Part shown: positions 1 through 10,384 of the stretch, one piece after another
Layout of the letters: every line of letters begins with the position of its first letter
Position numbering within the stretch: position 1 is the first letter of the stretch
Assembly (NCBI GenBank): GCA_937951935.1
Contig: CALGAM010000133.1
Location: forward strand, 11,504 to 75,503
Direction: 5' to 3'
Origin: an uncultured Micromonospora sp.
Lineage (GTDB): Bacteria > Actinomycetota > Actinomycetes > Mycobacteriales > Micromonosporaceae
DNA: 64,000 nt
The notes under the pieces: generated by a model
The model's input: only the letters and a program-made list of their open reading frames with translations
The model's database searches: none
What the model was told of the DNA's origin: nothing
Translations under genes and position numbers: made by a program

Positions 1-51
1 CGCCACCAGTCTGGCCAGCATCTGTTCGTCTTCGGCCACCAGAACGCGCAT
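1..51 (-). CDS. Response regulator, N-terminal fragment
   Basis: Only the first 17 codons lie in the window (MRVLVAEDEQMLARLVA), reading off the left edge. The start MRVLVAEDE, a short beta strand followed by the acidic pocket residues, is typical of the receiver domain of two-component response regulators, especially OmpR-type. Nothing of the phosphorylated aspartate or output domain is visible, so the class is an inference. It lies 235 bases downstream of the SARP gene on the same strand and is probably outside the biosynthetic cluster. Confidence 0.75.
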   Translation of the reverse strand, partial: MRVLVAEDEQMLARLVA

Positions 52-92
52 GACCCATTGTCTCCTCACGGGGGGTATCAGGGCCGTTAACG

Positions 93-119
93 CGGGTGTT
101 CACCCTGCCGTAACACCCG
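93..119. promoter_or_regulatory. Inverted repeat upstream of the response regulator
   Basis: CGGGTGTT (93-100) and AACACCCG (112-119) form a perfect 8-bp inverted repeat with an 11-base spacer, about 42 bases upstream of the response regulator start. This could be an operator or a weak hairpin. No further gene is visible between 52 and 286. Confidence 0.4.
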
Positions 120-259
120 AGGCGCGAGGATCGCCACGTGTGGGGTGGAGCCAGGTGGTCGGGTGATCGGGCGGCGGGTGGTGCCGGTGGTGGGCCGTGG
201 CGTCCGGGTCGTCCGGGAGCGTGTCTCTCGGGCGTCCCGGCGCCAGGGCGACGGACTGC

Positions 260-288
260 GAGCGGGCCCCACCCCGGCAGGCCCGCTC
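260..288 (-). terminator. Hairpin at the end of the SARP gene
   Basis: GAGCGGGCC (260-268) and GGCCCGCTC (280-288) form a perfect 9-bp stem with an 11-base loop. It overlaps the stop codon of the minus-strand SARP gene. There is no clear U tract, as is common for actinobacterial terminators. Confidence 0.45.
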
Positions 289-1057
289 AGCCGGCCGACG
301 ACGGTAACGTGAGGCTCGCCGGTGCCACCTGTTCGAGGATCGCCCGGTGCAGGTTCTGCAGTTCCCGCCCGGGCTCGATGCCCAGGTCCTCGCGCAGCCG
401 ACGTCGGATCTGGGCGTACGCGTGCAGGGCCTCCGCCTGTCGGGAGCACCGGTAGAGCGCGAGCATGAGCTGTGCCCGGAGGGTCTCGTGGAACTGGTGG
501 ATGGAGACCAGCTTCTTCAGCTCGGGCACGATGGTGCGGTGGTTGCCCAGTTCGAGTTCGGCCGTGAAGAGGTCCTCGTAGGCGGCGATCCGTTCGTCCT
601 CCAGGAACCGGGCCTCCTGTTGCAGCAGCTTCCCGGGGATGCCGGCGAGCGCGTTGCCCCGCCACAGCGCGAGCGCGGCGCGGAGGTCCCGGGCCGACCC
701 GGGCAGGTCGCCGCGGTTGGCCTTCTCGCGTGCCTCGGCGACCAGGTGCCGGAACGACCAGATGTCGGTCTCGGCGGGATCGACCTGTAACCGGTAGCCG
801 GCCGAGCTGGTGGTCAGCTCCACCCCGGTCATGGGCTGCAACAGTTGGCGGAGCCGGTAGATGTACGACTGGAGGGTGGTCTGTGCCGCCGCGGGCGGCT
901 GGCCGTCCCAGACGAAGCGGGTCAGCCGTTCGACGGGCACCTCGTTGTTGGCGTCGAGCAGCAGGGTGACGAGCACGGCTCGCTGTTTGGGCGCCGTAAT
1001 CGAGATGCGAGTACTGCTCGTGTTCACCTCAAGGCTGCCGAGAATGGCGAAGCGCAA
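287..1057 (-). CDS. SARP/AfsR-family transcriptional activator (short form)
   Basis: This is a likely pathway activator of the adjacent biosynthetic genes. The N-terminal part (LRFAILGSLEV, then PKQRAVLVTLLLDANNEVPVERL and the SYIYRLRQLL helix) is an OmpR-like winged-helix DNA-binding domain. The rest, ending RRLREDLGIEPGRELQNLHRAIL, is the bacterial transcriptional activator (BTAD) domain. At about 256 residues it is a small stand-alone SARP without the NB-ARC/TPR part of AfsR. I prefer a TTG start at 1057 because GGGGGA (1064-1069 on the plus strand as TCCCCC) sits 6 bases upstream and the protein then begins just before the conserved beta strand; an upstream ATG at 1111 is possible. It points away from dpgA, across a 1.1-kb intergenic region. 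Confidence 0.85.
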   Translation of the reverse strand: MRFAILGSLEVNTSSTRISITAPKQRAVLVTLLLDANNEVPVERLTRFVWDGQPPAAAQTTLQSYIYRLRQLLQPMTGVELTTSSAGYRLQVDPAETDIWSFRHLVAEAREKANRGDLPGSARDLRAALALWRGNALAGIPGKLLQQEARFLEDERIAAYEDLFTAELELGNHRTIVPELKKLVSIHQFHETLRAQLMLALYRCSRQAEALHAYAQIRRRLREDLGIEPGRELQNLHRAILEQVAPASLTLPSSAG

Positions 1058-2197
1058 GGTTGGTCCCCCGTTCCTGCATGATCCGAGTTTTACCCCGGAA
1101 ACGCTGTTCATGCGACGTGTCCCCCTGTGCGGCTGGCTGGCATGTGACGGTTGATCGCGGTTAGGAGGGTCCGGGCGTCACATTGCGCGTATTCATGGAT
1201 GAAGGCATGGACCGCGGCGGCACGGCGCCGATGCCGACCGACCCGCCAACGACGTCACAGGCGTGGCGGGCACCGGGCACTGGAGCAGCTCTGGCGCAGC
1301 CGCGAGTCTTCCCAGGTCATTCAGGTGATCGGGTACGCAATACATGAAAACAGTATCACGTCTGCCAATGAATGCCTCGTTCGTGTTGGCTAAGTCGGAT
1401 AGGTCTTTCGGATAGGGATAGCTGGTCGACGCAGACCCTTTTGCCCCCGGTTGGGACGTTGTAACGAAGGAGATCTGCGGGAACCCGTGCCGACGGCGTA
1501 TCTGTCGGAACATTTCCAGATCGGTTCGCTCGTGCCGGAACCTGCGGGGGCGACCGTGGGGCACCGTGCCGCCCGGGCGTGACCGGGGGGTGGTCCGCGG
1601 CACACGGCGGCGCGGCCGGCGCCTCGCTGGTGCCCCGGTGGACGGGGCCCGGTGCCACGCCGCACGCCGGTACGAGCAGCGCAGGACGTAACCTCCCGTG
1701 CCGCGGGCCGGGGCGGTCGACCGGTGGGTCGGGCGACCGCCGGCCGGCGCGCGACCCACCGGCACGTCACCAGAGGTCGGAGCGGCCGTCGACCGAGCCC
1801 CGCGCGCACTTGCGCGGAAACTGGCTCCAGTGATTTCCCGGCGCGTCTCCAGCGTGATGCCGAGAGGCCTCCAGATGCGTCGTATTCGACGTATACCAGA
1901 TATGCTGCCGCACCCGACCGGAAGCATTCTTGACGGGCATCGACACCCTCCATTACGTTTCGTGTTCGGAACTCGGACCGCGGTGGTCGGAGATATTGCG
2001 TTCCGTCGCGTCGCGGCCCGGCGTCAGCCCGCCGACGTGGGCGGGCGTGCCCGTGGCGGTTTTCGGTGTCTCCGGTGCCCGGAACCGTCTCCGGGTCGGT
2101 GGACGCTGACCCGGAAAATGGTGATCTGGCCCAGGGGAATCCGTTTCGTTGCCGGTTTCCTCGTCAAGGTCGTGACGTCCTGGGAAGGTGAGGGGAA
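1058..2197. other. Long intergenic region between SARP gene and dpgA
   Basis: About 1.1 kb without a convincing gene: the open frames here have arginine/proline-rich translations typical of GC-rich noncoding frames. Two stretches are less GC-rich, about 1310-1400 and 1870-1910, and are the likeliest places for the divergent promoters. A perfect CGTCG-TATT-CGACG repeat lies in the second one. Confidence 0.5.
1878..1891. promoter_or_regulatory. Inverted repeat in the dpgA upstream region
   Basis: CGTCG (1878-1882) and CGACG (1887-1891) flank TATT. The motif CGTAT also recurs 9 bases apart (1881-1885 and 1890-1894), followed by a TATGCT hexamer that could serve as a -10 element. SARP proteins usually bind short direct repeats near promoters, so this is a candidate operator; the assignment is speculative. 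Confidence 0.3.
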
Positions 2198-2262
2198 TTG
2201 AGCGCTGAGAGCAACACCGGTCGCCTGGTCGTGAAGGCGCGCATGTGGGGGTGGACCTACCG

Positions 2263-2266
<4 letters not shown>
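2198..2266 (+). CDS. 22-residue upstream ORF coupled to dpgA
   Basis: A TTG codon follows a purine-rich stretch (GGAAGGTGAGGGG, 2183-2195) and an in-frame stop at 2189-2191. It opens 22 codons ending RMWGWTYR. The stop TGA (2264-2266) overlaps the dpgA ATG (2263-2265) as ATGA, the classic arrangement for translational coupling. The two Trp codons and a Tyr codon just before the stop resemble an attenuation leader, but I see no clear alternative hairpins. It could be a coupling peptide, an attenuator or a chance ORF. Confidence 0.4.
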
Positions 2267-5605
<3,339 letters not shown>

Positions 5606-6480
5606 CGATCCGCACCGGAACCAGCCCGGACGGGCGGAGCGACTCCAACCCGGACGCCGGACGGCCGGTGCCGGCCCGGACGGGCGGATCGGGGATGACC
5701 CGACCGCCCGGCCGGGCGCTGCGACCTCGCGCCGGACCCGCACCGGGCTGGACCGACCACGGGTCCGGTACGGCAGACGCGACGACACCGCACGGGCCAC
5801 GCCCAGCCGGCCGGAGGTGCCGAACGCGCGGGATGACCGGACCCGCGAGGAACCGGCCGTGGTCCGGACCGACGTCCGTCCACCCTCGGCGGTCGGAACC
5901 GGCCTGGCCGGCCCCGGCCCCACCGAACGATCCGACCCGCCCCGACCCGGTGGTCGCCCGGGTCCGCGGGGTGCCCCTGGCGGTCGCGCCCGCCCCGGCG
6001 TGCGACCTCGTCGTCGCGGTCTGGAACGCCGTCGGGGTCCGGAAACGCCGTCCTCGCGTTTCCGCAGGGCACGACCGGGAGCTGACACCGGGCGTGGGTG
6101 GGGGTTGTTCCGGCTCGCCCGACAGCCGGCCAGGACTGCCACGGACATCTGCTGGCCGGACGACGCCCGACCGTGGACCGGACGTCTCGACCCAACCTGT
6201 TGAACGACCCGGCCTGTGAACGACCCGGCCTGGCGAACAAGGCGGTCGAGCCGGAGGAGCTGGCCGGGTGCGTGGCACGGTGGGCGGAGGATGTGCGCCG
6301 CGGTGCGCCGCCTTGCGCGGCGGCGGTCGGGGAGTGCGTCCACCGCTCGCTCGACACGCTTTCGAAGCGGGCGTTCTCGGCGCGGCTCACCCGAGAGCGG
6401 CGGCGGACACGCGGCCAGGACGCCGTCGAGGACCTCGGGCGCTTTCTGGGGAATGCCCTGCGGTCTGGTCGGGCCGGTGA
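5606..6480 (+). pseudogene. Frameshifted relic of dpgD (enoyl-CoA hydratase/isomerase)
   Basis: No intact ORF follows dpgC, but translated fragments in three plus-strand frames line up in order as one crotonase. PVVARVRGVPLA and then ACDLVVAVWNAVG (5947-6033, frame of 5941) match the usual PVIAxVNGxALGGG...ACDLVVA core. GWGLFRLARQPARTATDI (about 6100-6150, next frame) matches the GGLFRLPRQ segment. GHLLAGRRPTVD (from about 6140, third frame) leads to RPGLANKAVEPEELAG, WAEDVRRGAPP and GQDAVEDLGRF, matching the GLVNKVVEPEEL and DAVEGxxAF C-terminus of DpgD-type proteins. The GGG oxyanion loop is lost (PLAVAPAPACD). At least two frame changes exclude expression of a full protein. The N-terminal part is too decayed to place. 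Confidence 0.7.
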
Positions 6481-6931
6481 CCGACAAAAACGTACCGAAT
6501 CCGTCTGGATCGCCGGCCTGTCCGTTTGTTCTCCAGCGCCTGTCCAGCTCGCCACCAATACGTGTCCACCAATTCCTTTTCGTTTCTACACCCGGATTCA
6601 TGCGGCGCGTGAATGTCGGACGAGGGACAAATAATCGGTCCGGAAGAACGCGAGAGACCTCTTGTGTTGCCGGCGTCGGCGCGCCTAACATCAGATTCTG
6701 TCGGGCGCTCGACGAAGATCGATCAAATTTACGTTCCCCCTATTTGTCGTTTCCGTCGCGCCGGTGAATGACGCGTTTCGACACGTCCTCCGGAATCGTC
6801 GACGAATCGTGCGGCTGCCGTCGGCTCGGTGAGGTGGTGCGGGCGTCGCAGCGCACGGCCGGCGTGCCCGCCAGGTGGTGAGGCGATGCGAGTTCCGACA
6901 GCAGCTCCAGGACCGAAAGGGTGGTGTGCCG
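6481..6931. other. Lower-GC promoter region before the ABC exporter
   Basis: About 450 bases without a gene. The stretch 6480-6760 is clearly less GC-rich than its surroundings (for example AAATTTACG near 6724 and CTATTTGTCG near 6738) and probably holds the promoter for the exporter-thioesterase-NRPS block. I could not fix a specific -35/-10 pair. Confidence 0.4.
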
Positions 6932-9208
6932 ATGGGTGAGCCCGTGGGGCCGCGCCCGACGCGGGGTCCGGTGCCGGCCGGGAGGCCGCAGCCGGTGAAG
7001 GTCCCGGTCGGCGGCCCGATCAGGATCCCGGTACCGGCGGGCGGCGCCCCGCCGGGAGACATCCCGGTGGACGGTGCCGGGCCGGTGCCGGTGGACGGTC
7101 CCGGGCCGACGGCGGGGCGGGTCGCGGTGCCGGTGGCCGGTGGGCCGGTGGACGGTCCGCCGCCGGCGGGTGGGCCCGCGCCGGGCGCCGGGCCCGGTCC
7201 GGCCGGGCCGCCGATGCGGGTGATGGGGCCGATGCGTCGGATCGGCGGAGGGCCCGGGACAGCCTTCGGCGAGGGCCCGGAGGCGGCGCAGGCCCCGGTC
7301 ACCGAGGCCCAGACCCGGTACGGGTTCCGCGACACCGTCCGGCTGGCCGCGTCCGCGCTCCGGCTCGTCTGGGCGGCCGGGCGCCGCGAGCTGATCACCA
7401 TTCTGGCGATGGACGTCCTGCAGGCGGTCGCGGTCTTCTTCGTGATCATCCAGCTGCAGCGGGTCATCACCGATCTGATCATTCGCAGCTCGGGGGGCGG
7501 CGCCTCCCAGCTCTTCCTCAACATCGGCCTGTTCATCGGCGCGAACATCCTGGTGGTGATCGCGCAGGCGGTGATCTCGAACCGACGGCCACTGCTCAGC
7601 GAGCGGACCGCGATGTACGTCTGTGGACAGGTCATCCGGGTCGCCAGCGCGGCCGAACTGGGCGACTTCGACGACTCCCGGTTCCACGACCGACTCCAGC
7701 GGGCCGCGGCGAGCGCCGCGACCCGGCCCTCGATGCTGGTGCAGAGCCTGGTCATGATCGTCCAGGAGCTGGTCGCGGCGCTCTCCATCTGGCTGGCCCT
7801 GGTCCTCATCGCGCCGTGGATCGCGGTGGCCCTGCTGGTGGTGGTCGTCCCGATCTGGATCAGCGGCGTGCGCGGTGGCGAGCACTTCTTCGGGTTCATC
7901 ACCCGCATCACCCACACCGACCGCGGCCGCAACTACCTCTTCGGCCTGCTCACCAGCAGGGACGCGGCCAAGGAGATCCGGGCGTTCAACATCGCCGGCT
8001 TCCTGGCCGAGCGCTGGCGCGCCTCCATGAGCAAGCGGATCGACCTGCTGGCCGAGACCATGCGCAAGCGGATGCGTGCCTCCCTGCTCGGCTCGGTCGG
8101 CAGCAACGTGGTGATGGCGCTCGCCGCGGCGGCGCTGATCGCGATGAACCACTGGGGGATGTTGACGCTGGTCGAGACGGCGACGGTGGCCGGCGTGTTG
8201 ATGATGTTCAGCCAGCGGATGCTCCGGTCGGTCGCCATGGCGACCGACTTCTTCGAGTCGGCACCCCTGGTCCGCGACCTCAACGAGTTCCTCGCGCTCG
8301 AACCGACCCTGGTCCGGACCAGGTCCGGCATCCCGTTCCGGGGTGAGTTCGACGAGATCAGGCTGGAGAACGTCTCGTACACCTACTTCGGCGCCGAGCG
8401 CGAGGCACTCCGCGACGTGTCGCTGACCATCCGCGCCGGAGAGGTCGTGGCGCTGGTCGGGGAGAACGGTTCCGGCAAGACCACCCTGGCCAAACTGCTC
8501 GGCGGGCTGTACGTCCCGCAGCAGGGGGCGATCCGGATCGACGGTGTCGACCTGCGGGAGATCGACACGGACAGCTGGCGTTCCGCGGTCGCGGTGCTCT
8601 TCCAGGACTTCATCCGGTACGCGTTGCCGGCCGGCGAGAACATCCACGTCGGCCGGGCCACCCGGGAGCCGGTGCTGGAGGAGATCCGCGACGCGGCCCG
8701 CGCGGCCGGCGCCGACGACTTCCTCTCGGCGCTGCCGGACGGGTACCGGACGATCCTGTCGCCCCAGTTCAACCGGGGCCAGGACCTGTCCCTGGGGCAG
8801 TGGCAGCGGGTGGCGCTCGCCCGCGCCTTCTACCGGGACGCGCCCCTGGTGATCCTCGACGAGCCGACCGCGTCGCTGGACGCCCGGGCCGAACGGGCCC
8901 TCTTCGACAGCGTGCGGGACCTGTACGCCAACCGCACCGTGCTGCTGGTCTCCCACCGGTTCGCCACGGTGCGCTCCGCCGACCGCATCATCGTGCTGCG
9001 GGACGGCCAGGTCATCGAGCAGGGCACCCACGACGAGCTGATGGCGGCCGACGGCCTCTACGCGGAGCTGTTCTCGATCCAGGCCAGCGGCTTCGTGGAC
9101 GCGGCCGAGGACGGCGCTCCGGCCGCCTCCGCGAGGCGACAGCCCGAGGACGCCGAGCCGGACGGGAACCCGCCGATCGGCACCGCGTCGGCTCGGGGGG
9201 ACCGGTGA
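6932..9208 (+). CDS. ABC exporter, fused TM and ATPase domains, Pro/Gly-rich N-terminus
   Basis: A half-transporter of about 758 residues likely to export or move the cluster product. Residues 1 to about 110 are a low-complexity extension built on repeats such as PVDGAGPVPVDGPGP and PVAGGPVDGPPPAGG. A transmembrane domain follows (about 125-400, e.g. FFVIIQLQRVITDLII). The nucleotide-binding domain has Walker A GENGSGKTT (about 509), Q-loop LFQDF, signature LSLGQ (about 619), Walker B LVILDEPTASLD (about 639) and the H-loop in LLVSHRF. I use the ATG at 6932, with GAAAGG upstream; a GTG at 6875 is possible. The TGA overlaps the next gene's GTG. Confidence 0.85.
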   Translation: MGEPVGPRPTRGPVPAGRPQPVKVPVGGPIRIPVPAGGAPPGDIPVDGAGPVPVDGPGPTAGRVAVPVAGGPVDGPPPAGGPAPGAGPGPAGPPMRVMGPMRRIGGGPGTAFGEGPEAAQAPVTEAQTRYGFRDTVRLAASALRLVWAAGRRELITILAMDVLQAVAVFFVIIQLQRVITDLIIRSSGGGASQLFLNIGLFIGANILVVIAQAVISNRRPLLSERTAMYVCGQVIRVASAAELGDFDDSRFHDRLQRAAASAATRPSMLVQSLVMIVQELVAALSIWLALVLIAPWIAVALLVVVVPIWISGVRGGEHFFGFITRITHTDRGRNYLFGLLTSRDAAKEIRAFNIAGFLAERWRASMSKRIDLLAETMRKRMRASLLGSVGSNVVMALAAAALIAMNHWGMLTLVETATVAGVLMMFSQRMLRSVAMATDFFESAPLVRDLNEFLALEPTLVRTRSGIPFRGEFDEIRLENVSYTYFGAEREALRDVSLTIRAGEVVALVGENGSGKTTLAKLLGGLYVPQQGAIRIDGVDLREIDTDSWRSAVAVLFQDFIRYALPAGENIHVGRATREPVLEEIRDAARAAGADDFLSALPDGYRTILSPQFNRGQDLSLGQWQRVALARAFYRDAPLVILDEPTASLDARAERALFDSVRDLYANRTVLLVSHRFATVRSADRIIVLRDGQVIEQGTHDELMAADGLYAELFSIQASGFVDAAEDGAPAASARRQPEDAEPDGNPPIGTASARGDR

Positions 9209-10197
9209 TCGGCCGGCCGGCCGGGCCGGGGCGGTACCACGCCCTCGTCGGCCGGCTGGCGACCCGTCAACCACCCGGACCGGTCGGGCGTTACGGCCCG
9301 ACCGGGATGGGAATGGTCCGCCGATCCGGTCCGCCGGCCGCGGGGCCGCCGGACCCGGTCGACGACGGGGTGCTCATCCCGATCCGTCGGGGTGACCGCT
9401 TTCCGGCGGTCTTCGGCGTGCACTCCTCCACCGGCGGGGTGACCGAGTTCGTTCCCCTGGCCCAGCACCTCGGCGACGGCCGGCAGTTCTTCGGGCTCCA
9501 GTCCCGGGGCCTGCTCGGCGGGACGCGACCGGCCCCGGACGTGACGCAGATGGCCCGGGACTACCTCGACCAGGTACGGCGGGCCCAGCCGACCGGGCCG
9601 TACCTGTTCGCGGCCTGGTCCATGGGGGGCTACGTCGCGGTCGAGATGGCCCGGCAGGTCATCGAGCAGGGTGACCGGGTCGGCGGCGTCTTCCTGATCG
9701 CACCGCCGCACGACGACCGGTACGGCCCGTGGCGGCGCTGGACCCGGTGGCGGGCGGCCCGGAGGGTCCTGCGGGACCTGGACGACCGGATCGGCGCGGA
9801 ACCGACCGGGGCGGGCGCGGGCCGGGAACTGCTGCCGCTGTGGGACCTTGACGAGGAGTCGCTGCCCGACCCCCTCGACGACGGTGCGGGGCTGCTCGAC
9901 GAGGAGGACCGGCGGCGGTTGCGGGTCGAGCGGGCCAACCTGGTCAACGTCTGGGCCGGGATCCGCTACCGCGCGCGACTGCGCCGGACGCTGCGCCCGT
10001 ACGACCTGCGGGTCGTGCTCTTCGTCCCGCGTGACGACCCCGAACACCGGCGCCGCGACACGCTCGCGCAGTGGCGCGACGCGCTGCGGTCCGAGCCCGA
10101 GGTGGTTTCCGTGCCGGGCGGGCACCTCGACGTCCTCGCCGGACCCGGGGTCCGGCTGATCGGGGACCGGCTGCGAGCCGAGGTGGACCGGTGGTGA
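9205..10197 (+). CDS. Stand-alone NRPS-type thioesterase (alpha/beta hydrolase)
   Basis: About 330 residues. A flexible Pro-rich N-terminus (to about 55) is followed by an alpha/beta hydrolase like NRPS/PKS thioesterase domains: FPAVFGVHSSTGGV forms the oxyanion region, LFAAWSMGGYVA carries the GxSxG nucleophile (Ser about 139), and SVPGGHLDVL near the C-terminus holds the histidine. The neighbouring NRPS has no thioesterase domain of its own, so this enzyme may release the product in trans or act as a type II editing enzyme. GTG start at 9205 overlaps the exporter stop (GTGA) with GGGGGG 4 bases upstream. Confidence 0.8.
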   Translation: MIGRPAGPGRYHALVGRLATRQPPGPVGRYGPTGMGMVRRSGPPAAGPPDPVDDGVLIPIRRGDRFPAVFGVHSSTGGVTEFVPLAQHLGDGRQFFGLQSRGLLGGTRPAPDVTQMARDYLDQVRRAQPTGPYLFAAWSMGGYVAVEMARQVIEQGDRVGGVFLIAPPHDDRYGPWRRWTRWRAARRVLRDLDDRIGAEPTGAGAGRELLPLWDLDEESLPDPLDDGAGLLDEEDRRRLRVERANLVNVWAGIRYRARLRRTLRPYDLRVVLFVPRDDPEHRRRDTLAQWRDALRSEPEVVSVPGGHLDVLAGPGVRLIGDRLRAEVDRW

Positions 10198-10286
10198 CAG
10201 CCAGGGAGCGGGACGTCACGCCCGTGGTGAGGGTCGCCGGGCGTACCAGCGGTCAGGAGCGTGTCCCGGCGGCGGTGAACGACGAC

Positions 10287-10306
10287 GCCGCCGGGCGCCC
10301 GGCGGC
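10287..10306. terminator. Perfect 20-bp GC palindrome between thioesterase and NRPS genes
   Basis: GCCGCCGGGC is followed directly by its reverse complement GCCCGGCGGC. The palindrome lies in the 190-base gap before the NRPS. It could act as an attenuator/terminator hairpin or as a dimeric operator site; nothing in the sequence decides between them. Confidence 0.35.
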
Positions 10307-10384
10307 GGTGACCTCCGCGGATATCCGAAACGGGCCGGCCGCGGCGGCAATTGCCCGAAGCACGTGACTGGCGAGGGTGGGTGT

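Noticed and set aside
1698..2201. A 167-codon plus-strand ORF upstream of dpgA
   Set aside because: The translation is Arg/Pro-rich without motifs and ends between regulatory-looking elements; no ribosome site.
6216..6767. A 183-codon ORF before the exporter
   Set aside because: Arg/Ser-rich translation; the neighbouring frame carries the dpgD C-terminal relic instead.
9058..10125. A 355-codon minus-strand frame opposite the thioesterase
   Set aside because: The plus-strand thioesterase has GxSxG and a C-terminal histidine in register; the minus frame has no motif.
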